Assembly (NCBI GenBank): GCA_019925095.2
Contig: CM034389.1
Coordinates: 17,781,435-17,845,434, forward strand
Source: Dendrolimus kikuchii
Taxonomy: Eukaryota; Arthropoda; Insecta; Lepidoptera; Lasiocampidae
Length of the DNA stretch: 64,000 nucleotides
Reading direction: 5' to 3'
Below are positions 1 to 10,540 of this stretch, piece after piece. Each line of letters begins with the position of its first letter. Position 1 is the stretch's first letter. A model generated the notes under the pieces. That model did no database searches. It was not told the DNA's origin and saw only the letters and a list, made by a program, of their open reading frames with translations. Made by a program: the position numbers and the translations under genes.

Positions 1-118
1 CAATTATGAATCTAAAATTCGAAACCATCTTCGAATCCACTTGAACAGACACAAAAGATTTGATCAAAATATGTCAAACCGTTTAGGAGAACATATACAA
101 AGACTTTACATTTATACA
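1..118 (-). repeat. Helitron-like fragment, interrupted by the hAT element
   Basis: The sequence around 20-90 (CGAATCCACTTGAACAGACA and following) is recognisably similar to 4985-5045, inside the minus-strand Helitron of 4887-5530. It therefore looks like a piece of the same family in the same orientation. It is cut at 118 by the hAT insertion and resumes at 3785. The piece is short and diverged, so the family assignment is tentative. Confidence 0.4.
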
Positions 119-121
119 CAG

Positions 122-335
122 GGCTGGGCAAAATACATGGTTTCCTTTAATTGAAATACAAATTACAAAATACTGTCTCGCATGTATTTAAAATACGAAA
201 TACAAAATACTTTTAAGTCGGGTATTTGAAATATAAAATACAAAATACAGCATTTCTACTATATGTATTTAAAATACAAAATACAAAATACAAATTACAA
301 AATACCTTCAGGTGTTATTTTATGTAAATAAAATA
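122..335. repeat. Left subterminal AAATAC-repeat block of the hAT element
   Basis: Irregular iterations of AAATACAAAATAC and GTATTTAAAATAC fill this block. The right end of the element (3597-3780) carries the same words in inverted orientation. Subterminal repeats of this sort are usual transposase-binding arrays in hAT elements; binding here is inference. Confidence 0.7.
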
Positions 336-489
336 CTCACAAAAATCAAATATTAATTATTATTCGGTCCTTGCCTATTAAATTGCCGTTTTTTCTGAAA
401 TAAGTTAACCTAATTTTATTATATTTTTTTTATTCTAATCTCCACGGCCTTGAAGATAGGAATATTTCCATCTTGTAGGTACGCGTAGA

Positions 490-3196
490 TTTTGGTGGTT
501 CCACCCGGATTTATGCGTGCTTATATCGGTCCCATGGCAGGGAATGGACAAGGACTGAAACAGCTCGCTTTTTTTAACTCGTTCATGAGGTGACCGACAA
601 AGTTTTTGGGCAGTATCCTTTAGCAGAGGTAGTCATACTCGAGAATTTTAATGCTCATTACGCTGAGTGGTTGGGTTCCCCGAGAACTGATCTGTCAGGG
701 ATTACTGCCTACGATTTTGCTCTCGCCCATGGATTCACTCAGGTGATTACGGAGTTTACCCGAATACCAGATAGAGTGGATCATGAGCCTTCTTTGCTGG
801 ATCTTCTGCTGACCACACACCCGGAGAACTACCAGATCTCCATCAGTGTTCCACTGGGAACCTCTGATCATTGTCTGGTATCTTCGGTGGTGTCCCTTCC
901 TATTCCCGATCGGACTCGTCCCGCTGGACGACGGAAAGTGTGGTGATACAGGTCAGCAGATTGGGATGGACTCCGTGAATTCTATGCATCCTACCCATGG
1001 AGGCAGTTATGTTTCTCGTCGGAAGATTCTGATCCGAGCACAGACTGGATCGCTAATGTAGTATTGCAGGGAATAGAATGTTTAATTTCAAACTCAACTG
1101 TACCTATCGATGGTACGAGTAAACCACCTTGGTTCGATAAGTCCAGCAGTGAGGCTGTAAAGCTAAAGTAACAGGCTTATCGAGCCTGGACTGCAGCGCG
1201 GGTTCGTCAGGATCCAAGTTCCTCTGACCTGAAAAAGAGGTACAATGCCGCCCCCAGGTCCCTCAAAAAACAGCTCGCGAGAGGAAAATACGATCACATC
1301 GGCAGAATTGGTGAGCGCCTCTCTAGCTACTCTTCTGGGACTAGAGCTTTTTGGGCCCTCACCAAAGCTGTCCAAGGAAACTTTTGTCGGGCGTCTCTTC
1401 CACCTCTGCGCACAGTGGACGACCGTCTGGTACACGCCGCCAAAGATAAAGTCAATCTTCTGGGTGAAATCTTTGCGGCCAATTCAACCCTTGAAACATA
1501 GGAGAAACTCCACCTACAATCCGTGAGTGTGAATCTAGAATGTCGGAGGTGCGCTTTACACATAAAACAGTCCGATGTGCTCTCCTCTCCTTCGACGTCA
1601 AAAAGTCTTCTGGCCCTGATGGCATTCCTGCGATTGTGCTGCAGACGTGTTTAGCGAGGCTGTCCCCAGACAGTCCTTGCCCGACTTTTCACTTTCTCTT
1701 ACTACAAGGGCTGTGTCCTCGCTTCGCGGAAGATTGCCCATGTGCACCTTGTCCCCAAAAAAGGGGACGTAACAAACACGTCGAATAGGCCTATAGCAAT
1801 AACCTTTTTGCTCTCAATGGTGATGGAGCGTATTATCAACGCGCAGCTCCTGTGTTACCTGGAAGATTCCCAGCTGTTAAACGATCGGCAATACGGCTTC
1901 CGCCACGGTCGCTTAGCTCGGGATCTCTTGGTTTACCTAACCCACCGTTGGGCTGAAGCCATTGAGAGCAAAGGGGAAGTACTGGCAGTTAGTCTAGAAT
2001 TTTAGATATTGTTAAGGACTTCGACCGAGTCTGGCACAGGGCTCTTCTGTCGGAGCGGCCATCGTATGGGATACCCGAAGGGCCTTGCACCTGGCTATCC
2101 AGCTTTTTGATGAGCGCAGCATTCAAGTCGTTTTCGACGGTTGTTGCTCAAGTTTCAAGCCCATCAACGCTGGTGTGCCCCAGGGTTGTGTGCTATCGCC
2201 AACGTTGTTCATCTTACATATCAATGATATGTTGTCTATTCGCAACATTCATTCCAATGTGCAGATGACAGCACAGGCGATGCGCAGTACTCTGGTCGTG
2301 CAAACGTCCCTCCATCATTTGTGGAGGAAAGTTGGGTTAGACTTGTGTCTGAAGTAGAGTATTCCTTAGAGAGAGTCTCTGAATCGGGGAGACAAAACCT
2401 TGTCCATTTCAACCCCAAGAAGGCATATTTCTACGTATTCTCTGCCAAAAAAAACTCCATTCGAGCAATCGCTTCAGTTCCAAGGAACTCCCCTTACCAC
2501 CTCCAAGAGTATTGGGATCCTCAGTGTTGACATCGCTAACGATGTTCAGGGGCCATCTTGAAGGCAAGGCAAAACTTGCCTCTAAGAAGCTGGGAATGTT
2601 AAACCGGTCCAAGCAGTACTTCACACCGCGGCAACGCTTTGTGCTTTGTAAAACCCAGGTGAGCCCGCATATGGAGTACTGCTCACACTTTTAGCCTGGA
2701 GCACTTGACTACCAACTCGATCCCCTAGACTGTATTCCGTCCAGCCGTTCACGTTTTTGATGATCCCATACTCACAGATGGTCTAGATACACTTGGCTTT
2801 ATGAGAGACTTCGCTTCTCTATACGTATTCTACTGACTGTATAACGGGGAGTATTCGGAAGCACTGTAGAGAATGGTGTGTTCGTCCTCTTTCTACCATC
2901 GAACCGCTCGCCATGTGTTGGGATTTCACCCCCACTTCCTTAAGCCGCTTCGCTTGTATACGCAACGGTTCTGTAGAACCTTTTTCTTGCATACCGTGGG
3001 GATTTGGAACGAGCTCCCAGCCGAGGTTTTTCCACAGCGCTTCGATATGGAGTTTTTCAAAAAGGGTGTCATAAAATTTCTTCGAGGCTGGCAGCGGGTT
3101 AATGAAATGTCTAGTGTTGCAAATGTCCATAAGCGACACTAACCGCTTTCCATCAGGTGGGCCGTCAGCCTGTCTGCTGTACTCCAGCTATAAAAA
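490..3196 (+). pseudogene. CR1-like non-LTR retrotransposon ORF2, decayed and 5'-truncated, nested in hAT
   Basis: Successive frames read an AP-endonuclease followed by a reverse transcriptase. The 590-946 frame carries the DNA-strand-scission core, but GDFNAH has become ENFNAH, while the C-terminal GTSDHCLV is intact. At 1588-1650 is KSSGPDGIP; 1742-2005 holds the fingers region with RQYGFRHGR; 2085-2357 has NAGVPQGCVLSP. The active-site box survives only as CADD in another frame near 2258-2269. The 2873-3142 frame is the C-terminal region (FHPHFLKPLR, WNELPAEVF, FKKGVIKF). Stops and frameshifts break it in many places, and motif A at about 2000-2030 is lost. The 3' UTR (GGGCCGTCAGCCTGTCTGCTG) ends near 3196. 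ORF1 is absent. CR1/Jockey-type group is likely; the exact clade is not established. Confidence 0.85.
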
Positions 3197-3596
3197 ATGG
3201 TCGAAATTTCCAGAATGGAAGCGGATAAACAAGTGGTGCGTTCATTGTAGTATTCGCTCATAAAGGTCATTGATGTTGCTTGTCGCTCTTGCCGCGTTGC
3301 TGCCACGACGGTACTCTTATTCCATAATTACTCGAATTTTTAACTATCCATGACGACGAAAAAGATTCAAATGCGAAGAAAACATAACACTTATCAATAA
3401 GTAAATGACTAATTTTTAAAACAGAATTTCATGTTTTCAAAGTACAATTAATTTGAAATTATATATCTTAGCCAAACGAAAATATTTATTTTAAATGGCC
3501 AGTACTGCAGAATGTACCTAATATTTAGCGGTCACCATTTTGCTTATGAAAGCTATCGAGCGCTATTTCCTGAATAACACACCATCAATAAGGTAG
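3197..3596. other. hAT internal sequence, nothing recognisable
   Basis: This is the part of the hAT element between the nested LINE and the right subterminal repeats. I see no open frame with a BED finger or hATC motif and no other repeat. Confidence 0.4.
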
Positions 3597-3784
3597 CTAA
3601 ATGTATTTTGTGAAATGTATTTTGCAACCATAAGTATTTGAAATACTAATTACACCTCAAGGTATTTGAAATACTAATTACAAATTACATTTTTAAGAAG
3701 TAATTGAAATACAAATACAAAATACGTATTTGTATTTCAATTACGTATTTCAATTACAAGTATTTGAAATACTGCCCAACCCTG
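3597..3784. repeat. Right subterminal repeat block and TIR of the hAT element
   Basis: TATTTGAAATAC-type words, including TACGTATTTGTATTTCAATT, run to the terminus GCCCAACCCTG at 3774-3784. They mirror the left block in inverted orientation. Confidence 0.7.
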
Positions 3785-3792
3785 TTTATACA

Positions 3793-4112
3793 TATATTTA
3801 TATTTACTTAGTAGAAGTAGGTAAGTGAATAGTCATATTTGAAAAAAAAACTACAAAATACGAGAGTTCACAAGGAATATTCACCCGAAGGTTAAGTACG
3901 TAGGATGAAGTTGCAGGAAAACTCTAATTTTAAAAACAGAATATGAGTAAAATATTTAAGCAACTTCGTTTTAACATACTGTTTTAGCTTTTCTTGTAAA
4001 ATGAAACGACGAGAAGCTTCTAAAGCTTCGTCCACGTCTATATGTTCTATGTCAAGAAAGAAAAATACTTTATTTGAAGAAATAGTGGCGTAATTACGTT
4101 CCTTATATATTA
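3793..4112. other. Unassigned A+T-rich stretch
   Basis: The first bases continue the fragment interrupted by the hAT element. Beyond that I see no ORF, repeat match or RNA gene. Confidence 0.4.
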
Positions 4113-4883
4113 CTAGCTTCTGCCCGCGACTTCGCCCACGTGGAATAGTAAAAAAAGTAAGTTAAAAAAACCCTCCCGATTTTAAAACATTCTTCATTGC
4201 TGATGATATATAGCCTAATTATTTTTAATGTATAAATTGTTTTATTGTATGGTGATACCGGGGATATCAATACTTAATTAGGTTATTATAATATCAGCCC
4301 ATAAATGTCCCACTGCTGGGCTCGGGCGTCCCATTATAGGGGGGAATGGACAGTATACCCGCCACGCTTGTCTAAGGCGGCTTGGAAGGTTTGACATATC
4401 GGTTATCTCGATGTGCAGGTTGCATCAGGATGTTTTCCTTCACCGTTATTAGCACGTGGTAATTGTAACAATATGCACATTAGGTCAGAAAACTCCCTAA
4501 GTGGTGTATGCGTTCCGGCCAGGATAGAACCCACGCCTTTTGAGATTGGGACGCGTGCGCTAACCATTACGATACCACGACTTATAAGTTAGCATAAGTT
4601 GTATAATATAGCTGTTTAATTAATTAAAAGTTTTTTTAACTATCCCACGGCAACTTTTTAATTATAATACCAGGGATATAAGCTACCACCATACAAAATT
4701 TCATTTAAGTCCAGTTGTTTCGGAGATTAGCCCGTACAAACAGACATACAAACAGAGAAACAAACAATTTGAAAAAAATCTAAATTAGTTCTACTTCACT
4801 TCTTACATCCCCCTGACACGGTTTTTAGCATTTTTTTTCATTGCACAGAAATTCGACCTCTATAGTTTTATTATATGTATAGA
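4113..4883 (-). mobile_element. Non-autonomous Helitron (family B), minus strand, with nested SINE
   Basis: Read on the minus strand, it begins TCTATACATATAATAAAACT next to host A and ends CAGAAGCTAG next to host T, matching the A|T insertion and TC...CTRR termini of Helitrons. Just before CTAG is the hairpin-forming run CACGTGGGCGAAGTCGCGGG, shared with the + strand copy ending at 23834 and with 34397. There is no Rep/helicase coding. A tRNA-derived SINE occupies 4281-4583. Confidence 0.75.
4281..4583 (-). mobile_element. tRNA-derived SINE (family 1), minus strand
   Basis: On the minus strand it begins GTGGTATCGTAATGGTTAGCGC, a tRNA-like A-box region, followed by a B-box-like GGTTCTATCC about 30 bases on, then a body with CACGTGCTAATAACGGTGAAG. 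It ends in GGGACATTTATGGGCTG. The same family recurs at 6237, 18893, 41170, 46262 and 53953. The 5' part is a pol III promoter relic, not a tRNA gene. Confidence 0.8.
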
Positions 4884-4886
4884 TGA

Positions 4887-5530
4887 CTAGCTGTACCCGG
4901 CAGACTTTGTCCTGCCCTTAGAAATAAAATCTAGAACCCGATTGCAGCGACATTTACCGGGACCAATAGTTAATTAAAACCATTGTCGAATCCACTTTAA
5001 TAAAAACAAAAAATCATCAAAATAGGTCCCACCGTTTCGGAAGACTTTAGCGGTGCCACCTACCGGTAGATCTATAATCTTAACCATCCCGGGACCCACT
5101 TGAACACACACAAAAATAATTTCACCTAAATATTGGAACCCGATTACAGCTAAATTAATTATTTTACATGTATTTTATCAGTAGAATAACTCCGACCGAA
5201 GCATCTGTTTTAAACGATATTCAGTTTTTTTACATCCTCTTTGACGATATTTGCAGCACGCATTTTGTCAATTCAATGTCAAACGTCATAAAGTTACATT
5301 AAAAAAGTTTATATTGTCCAAAGCGCTAAGGTTAGATTAGAAATAATTTTATATGGTGGTTAAGTATTCTTAAATTTTCTAATTTTCCGCGCAATTTTAT
5401 TATTTTTTTCTTTCATAAGAACCTTCTCCTGGCAATAACACAATAAAAAAAGAATTAGCGAAATCGGTCCAGCCGTTCACGCATGATGGCGTGACCAAGG
5501 GAAACAGGGATTCATTTTTATATATATAAA
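4887..5530 (-). mobile_element. Non-autonomous Helitron (family A), minus strand
   Basis: On the minus strand the 3' end is the stem-loop GGCAGGACAAAGTCTGCC followed by GGGTACAGCTAG and host T. The 5' side carries CCCTGTTTCCCTTGGTCACG, the same head as the + strand copy at 19914. The expected 5' TC has decayed to TT at about 5530. The 3' end lies only 3 bases from the neighbouring Helitron. There is no coding capacity; the short open frames here are chance. Confidence 0.75.
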
Positions 5531-5688
5531 TTATAACTATACATAGCATATTTTGAGAACTTGTACGCTGCATTTTCAGCAAACAAGGTTTACACTCAGC
5601 ATATTGTTGTGCCGGCATAATATCCGACACAACGCTGTTTTTCAGTGCAAACCTTCCTTTTGGCGCGAGATCAAACCGACTCAATTTT

Positions 5689-6024
5689 TAACCGACTTCA
5701 AAAAAAGGAGGAGGTTCTCAATTCGTCGGGATCTTTTTTTTTTAGTTTTTTTTAATGTATGTTCACCGATTAATCCGAGATTTATGATCCGATTTACGTG
5801 ATTCTTTTTTTGTTCGACGCGGAATATCTGCCATTTAGTCCCCTAAAAATTTAACATAGTTTGGCCCAGTAGTTTTCATTTTACGAACATTTTTTTGTTC
5901 CCGTTTCTTGGGACCTATATTTTTTAAGGAGCGCGGCACCTTTCGTAGGTCTACTACCCATACATAGCTAGACACTAAAAAGTAACAAATAAAATAAAAG
6001 AACTTCGTTTAAAAAAACCGACTT
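5689..6024. repeat. Dispersed ACCGACTTC repeat
   Basis: It opens with TTAACCGACTTCAAAAAAAG at 5689 and closes with another AACCGACTTCAAAAA at 6017. The interior has GTTCTCAATTCGTCGGGATC and CCCAGTAGTTTTCATTTTAC. This AACCGACTTC motif recurs, in both orientations, at 15.4-16.2, 56.0-56.8 and 60.6-60.85 kb. It appears to be an abundant non-coding repeat; I cannot assign a class. Confidence 0.6.
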
Positions 6025-6212
6025 CAAAAACTAAAAAGTATAAAATAACTTATTTCTAAAGCTATTATTATTAATATATATTATCTAAAACATCTTGAAG
6101 AATTTTTTTGAAAATTACTAAGCACCGACTTTAAGATGTTTTAGATAATATGTATTATTAATAATAGCTGTAGAAATAAGTTATTTTATACTTTTTATTT
6201 TTTTAGTTTTTG
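6025..6212. repeat. Fold-back repeat with arms of about 75-80 bp
   Basis: The left arm (6025-6100) and right arm (6129-6212) are inverted copies containing AGTATAAAATAACTTATTTC and ATTATCTAAAACATCTT. The loop is only about 28 bases. The arms differ at a few positions and by an insertion of T/A bases, so the structure is a slightly diverged hairpin. It adjoins the ACCGACTTC repeat and could be its terminal part. Confidence 0.75.
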
Positions 6213-6236
6213 AGTTAAACTAATTTTACTTATTAA

Positions 6237-6502
6237 GACGTGGTAGCGTAATGGCTAGAGCACGCGTTCCAAATTTAAAGGGCACGAGTTAGGTCCTGGC
6301 TTGAAGAAATGCACCACTTACACAGTATTCTGATCTAATGTTCATATTGTCACAATTACCACGTGCTAACAACGGTGAAGGAAAACATCGTGATGCAACC
6401 TACACGTCGAGATAAGCGATGTGTCAAACCTGCCAAGCCGCCTTGGACAAGCGTGGCGGTATACTGTCCGTTCCCCTTTTATGGGACATTTATGGGCTGT
6501 TA
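6237..6502 (+). mobile_element. tRNA-derived SINE (family 1), plus strand
   Basis: The head GTGGTAGCGTAATGGCTAGAG resembles a tRNA A box. The B box is degraded (GTTAGGTCCTGG). The body shares ATTACCACGTGCTAACAACG and AAGCCGCCTTGGACAAGCGT with the 4281 copy, and the end is GACATTTATGGGCTG. Confidence 0.75.
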
Positions 6503-6640
6503 GTATATGTATTATCATTTTACTTATGAAATATTTTATTAGTAAACCAAATAGATAAATTCAAATGTAACCAACAATAAAATATTTTGTTAATTTAAAA
6601 TTAAAATAACTAAATAATCATATAATATTTTTTTAAATTT

Positions 6641-6872
6641 TTTTATATTGCAGGAGTTCAGCAGACAGGCAGACGGCCCACTTGATGGAAAGCGGTTACC
6701 ATCGCCTATGGACATTTGCAACACCAAGGGTGCTACAAATGCGCTGCTGCTCTCTTAAAGGAGACTGGAACCTGGTCACTAATGCCGAAACACAACACAA
6801 GGTTGTTATGGCGGCATACTCTAGACCAGGGGTGGTCGCCATCCAGTCGAGCAAATACTCTACCACCTGGCA
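6641..6872 (-). mobile_element. SINE-like element with CR1-type 3' tail (family 2), 5'-truncated
   Basis: On the minus strand it runs from the CCAGGTGGTAGAGTATTTGC segment to the 3' tail ATGGTAACCGCTTTCCATCA / GGGCCGTCTGCCTGTCTGCT and then GCAATATAAAA. Full copies are at 16416, 31360 and 59121. The head containing GCAGGAACGG is missing here. Confidence 0.75.
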
Positions 6873-7189
6873 TATTAGACGGATTATTACTGTTTTTCAA
6901 TTTGGATGAATCAACCAAAGTGATCCACATAAAAATTAACTTAAATCATTCATTCTTATTTAAAACTGTCGCATCTTTTTGGTCCCGTGACTTATAAAAA
7001 ACTTTATCGTCTTGCAAAAACGTCTTTCTGGACCATAGTATTTTATTTATCTTGCATATGTACGATAACGTATTCTTTAATAGATGCACGGAAAAGCGTA
7101 TGAACCCGTAAATTTTTCATCGATTTGAATGCGACGTAACGATGACAGTCTCAACAAAGATGATACAGATGTGGACGCAGTATGATTCA

Positions 7190-7378
7190 AGGCTACAAGT
7201 CTGCTATTACAATCGTGTCAGAATAGCCGATTGCTGGTGTCATAATGACAACAAAATGGTTCCATATGTATACAAAAACAACCATTATAGCATGGAAAAT
7301 ATTGTAATTCCATTTTATAATGTCTTTATGATTCCAGTGAACGACCATTCCGATACAATTGTAATAATAGACTCTGGT
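7190..7378. mobile_element. MITE with inverted repeats of about 55 bp (family shared with 23155)
   Basis: The left arm GTCTGCTATTACAATCGTGT (7199 onward) is an imperfect inverse of the right arm ending TACAATTGTAATAATAGAC (near 7372). Arms extend about 55 bases at roughly three-quarters identity. The same arm (TGCTATTACAATATCGTCAG) is found in the element at 23155-23294. The open frames across it are by-products. Confidence 0.6.
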
Positions 7379-7534
7379 CCCAGTAATCCAGTAGGTGGGT
7401 CCATATTGAAAAACCCACATATTTCACAAAACTTTCTAATCCATCCTAAGGTAGTCTGAAAGAAATGGTTTTTAGTGTTAAGTGCTTCTATAGTTTAAGT
7501 ACAAAAAAACAATAGGCGATCTTATGGCCGAACT

Positions 7535-8200
7535 AAACATTTTTCCGGGATAAAATCTAGCCTATATGCTATTCCAGACTTTAGTCAATCTCTGTGGCAA
7601 ATTTCATCCAGATCCATTCAGCCGTTCTGGCGTGATTAAGCAACAAATATATATCCAAAACTTCGTATTTATAATATTACGAAGATATGCCCGGATTTCA
7701 TCCACATTTGACTTGAAATTCTCGCGGGATTCCCGGGACACAAAGTACCGCAGCTATCGTCTTTGTGAAAACTGTGTTGAAATAAGCTAAATTTTACGCA
7801 CCCGAACAACTATAAAGCGCTCCCGAGAATATTCCCGCGGGATTCCCGGGATACAAAATATCACACATCAAATATCATATATTACATTAAATTTGCTATC
7901 GATCAGTAAAAAAAAATACATTTAAATTCGATTTTTTTTAATCTAGCCATTTCAAAAGATTCTCAGAAAAAATCCTGCGGAATTCCCAGGATAGAAAATA
8001 GTGCAGAGCTTAAGTCTAATAGTTAGCTGTCGATCAGTGAAAATCGGATCGAAATCGGCCCAGTAGTTTTTACGTGAATCCCGAACAACAGACAAACCGA
8101 CAGAGAGAAAAGAAATCTAAAAAAAAATGCATCGTGTTTCTATCGTTTATTCCAGTTGCTTTTTTTTTCATGTTCAGAATTATAAAATATTATACATGGT
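7535..8200. repeat. Degenerate repeat array of Helitron-like sequence
   Basis: A word of the form CGCGGGATTCCCGGGATAC occurs three times, near 7720, 7838 and 7975, at spacings of about 120-140 bases with progressive decay. Neighbouring phrases (AAATTTCATCCAGATCCATT; ATCGGCCCAGTAGTTTTTAC) also occur in the Helitron-type fragments at 10.8 and 28.5 kb. It is non-coding. Confidence 0.5.
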
Positions 8201-8202
8201 AC

Positions 8203-8272
8203 GGCAACCGCTTTCCATCAGGCGGGCCGTCTACCTGTCTGCTGAACTCATGCAATAAAAAAAACTTATCTT
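8203..8272 (+). repeat. CR1-type LINE 3' tail fragment
   Basis: GCAACCGCTTTCCATCAGGC, GGGCCGTCTACCTGTCTGCT and a terminal ATAAAAAAAA match the last 70 bases of the CR1-like LINE and of the family 2 SINE. This is a very short, 5'-truncated insertion. Confidence 0.65.
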
Positions 8273-10249
8273 TATGACGTTGCAAATAATGTATGGTAAA
8301 GTAGTAAGATATATATCTCAATTCGTCTATAATGCAGGTGTGGATTCGGCATAAGATAACTCCGCATTGTCAGGTGTAGAATTTTATTTGAAGCTGAACT
8401 AAATAGACTTTTCAGTTTGTCGACGGTTGTGGGTCCCATCTGGGAAGCGAGACACGTAACGAAATCATTATGTTACCTACGTGTGGCCCACATTCTAAAT
8501 GACATGTTTAAGATCTGTATTTATTTTATTTTGTAAGCTATTTCGTTAGTAAGAAAGGTATCGGCAATAGCCGCGTTCTGCCATTATTTTTTATATTTTT
8601 TTCTTCTGCAAAAATTCTATTTTGCTCTCCTCTCTCTCTTCTCTTATCTCTGCTGCGAGCTCATTCCAAAGCTCATTTTGACGGTACGTAAGAGAAACAT
8701 TTTTGAGGACCGTTGCGCACACAAGGTTATTGGCGAAGTGGGGATTATTTAAGGGTTAAATGTGTAATAGAAAAATCTTTTTAACTTTGAGCGCTTGAAA
8801 GCTAGCTCTATTAGATTTAAAACCATCACTCTCAACTAATCAATGAAAGTGGCAAATCAGTATTCATTACTTTACCTACCGTCTACATGCTCGGTGTTTA
8901 TCACCATTATATTACAAGGAAAATTCAACGTTTTTATTCGTAATCACGTACTCTGAATTTTTCTTCCGATCCCGCTTACCTGAAATGTTTTATTAAGTAC
9001 CTAGCTAGCCTCTGCCTACTTTAATACAGAGTATTGAATCGCTACCTACATTTAGTTATTGATATTTCAAGGGTGGTTTGTTGAAGTTGTTATCTGTTCA
9101 TAATACTGCTAAATATTGATAACATACCCTCGTAAGATGAAAATTTTTGTTAAAATCAAAGTTGAAGAAAGCTTAAGAATAATTTCCAAAATTATATTTG
9201 TATTGAATAAGATTTATGAAGTATTTTGAATTAAATGCCTATTTAGACTCTTTTGGTAAATGACAAAAATAATGGACTTTGATTATTAGGAGTATGGTGG
9301 TTATTGCCCGTAACTGTAGCGTTCACTGTGCAATTTTTACTCAATTTAGCAATAAATGTTAGGTTATAATACTAGGTACTAAGAATTCATTTGAGATACA
9401 AAACTAATCAATGTTAATAATAACGTGGTTAATATCAAGGTGTGTGACCTTAAAAGTTAAATCATTCGACCTGCTGCTTTTCAGATGGCGTTAGTTGTCC
9501 TACACTTCCGGAATTCTTTATATATTTACTAATCGGTAATTTATTTGTCTCGCTATTGTCGATAATAAAGTATTATAGATTATAATGATTACTTAGTAAC
9601 TTTAGAGCCGCTTTTCCACATTAATTTTTTTTTTAAATTTTCCATTACTTTATTCGAGACACACTAGTTTTCTACCAAATAAACGTACCGGGAGGACTTT
9701 TCCAAAGCATAATTATTTCTCTGATCAGTATCTATTTTTAAAACACATTTACTTGGTTCAGTGCAATAAAGTCGATATTAGACACATCAATAAAATTGAA
9801 TCAATTTCGTTGAAAGGCGTAGCATTGGAAGGATAGGTCGACATTCAGTGATATTGTATGACTCAATTTTATGTTCACATGGATCACTTTGATTGCTTCA
9901 TCCAAATTGAACGATAAAAATGAAACGACTAATATAAGCTTAATATCTTTTTCTGAGCTGTCTAAATTTGTTATGCTTGACTTGATTGATAATTTTACAT
10001 CATTTTGCTATTAAAATAAGCATCCTAATTCGGCAGAAGAATGCAACATCAAGCACAATATATCGTCGTTCATCATCATTATACGTTATATAATAAAATT
10101 TTGATGAAAAAAATTATGTCATCAAAAAATATAGTTTCAAGGTCCTGCACTGACGCCGATAATATCGAAACAATACAAAAAATAGCTAAAGGAAAATTTT
10201 CATCTACATTTGTTTAACCCTTAACTTGCAAATTATTCCAGTGAGAGCC
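8273..10249. other. Unassigned stretch
   Basis: About 2 kb of A+T-rich sequence with no supported ORF, repeat boundary or RNA gene. It could include distal regulatory sequence of the downstream gene, but nothing in it shows that. Confidence 0.4.
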
Positions 10250-10540
10250 TGAAGGTGATATTTTCTGGGGTTCGCTTGATTCATTGGTTACACGACCAAG
10301 CTTCGGAGGTCGGTATCTCGGTAGCTTTTATTTGTTAGGAGGATTATTCACAAGCTGGTCGGATGTTCAGTTCCCTTATCTGTTTTGCGTAGTGTTGGCT
10401 GTGCGTAACGACTCGCCACGCCCCCCTCGACGTCTTCCCGCGTGAGATGAGAGGTGCGCGCGCATTCGCGTTGCGTAAGGCTGAGACCACATAGATTGAT
10501 CTTTTCACCTCCACGCGGTTGACCACGGTGAACTGTTAAG
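10250..10540. other. G+C-rich, CpG-rich island upstream of exon 1
   Basis: Unlike its surroundings this block is rich in CG dinucleotides (GAGGTGCGCGCGCATTCGCG, CACCTCCACGCGGTTGACCA). It lies about 1.1 kb before the coding start at 11660. It could be an upstream non-coding exon or promoter, or an old insertion. A 60-codon minus-strand frame across it resembles nothing I know. Confidence 0.3.

Larger units (their letters stand above)
119..3784. mobile_element. hAT-type DNA transposon (non-autonomous), with perfect 8-bp target duplication
   Basis: The left end reads CAGGGCTGGGCAAAATAC and the right end, reverse-complemented, CAGGGTTGGGCAGTATTT: imperfect terminal inverted repeats. The 8 bases just outside are identical on both sides: TTTATACA at 111-118 and again at 3785-3792. 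CAGGG-type ends with 8-bp duplications are characteristic of the hAT superfamily. Both subterminal regions (about 122-335 and 3597-3780) are packed with AAATAC/ATTTGTATTT repeats. About 2.7 kb of the interior is a nested LINE; the remaining roughly 0.95 kb has no recognisable transposase, so this is a non-autonomous copy. The boundaries are exact; the superfamily name is inference from ends and duplication length. Confidence 0.85.
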
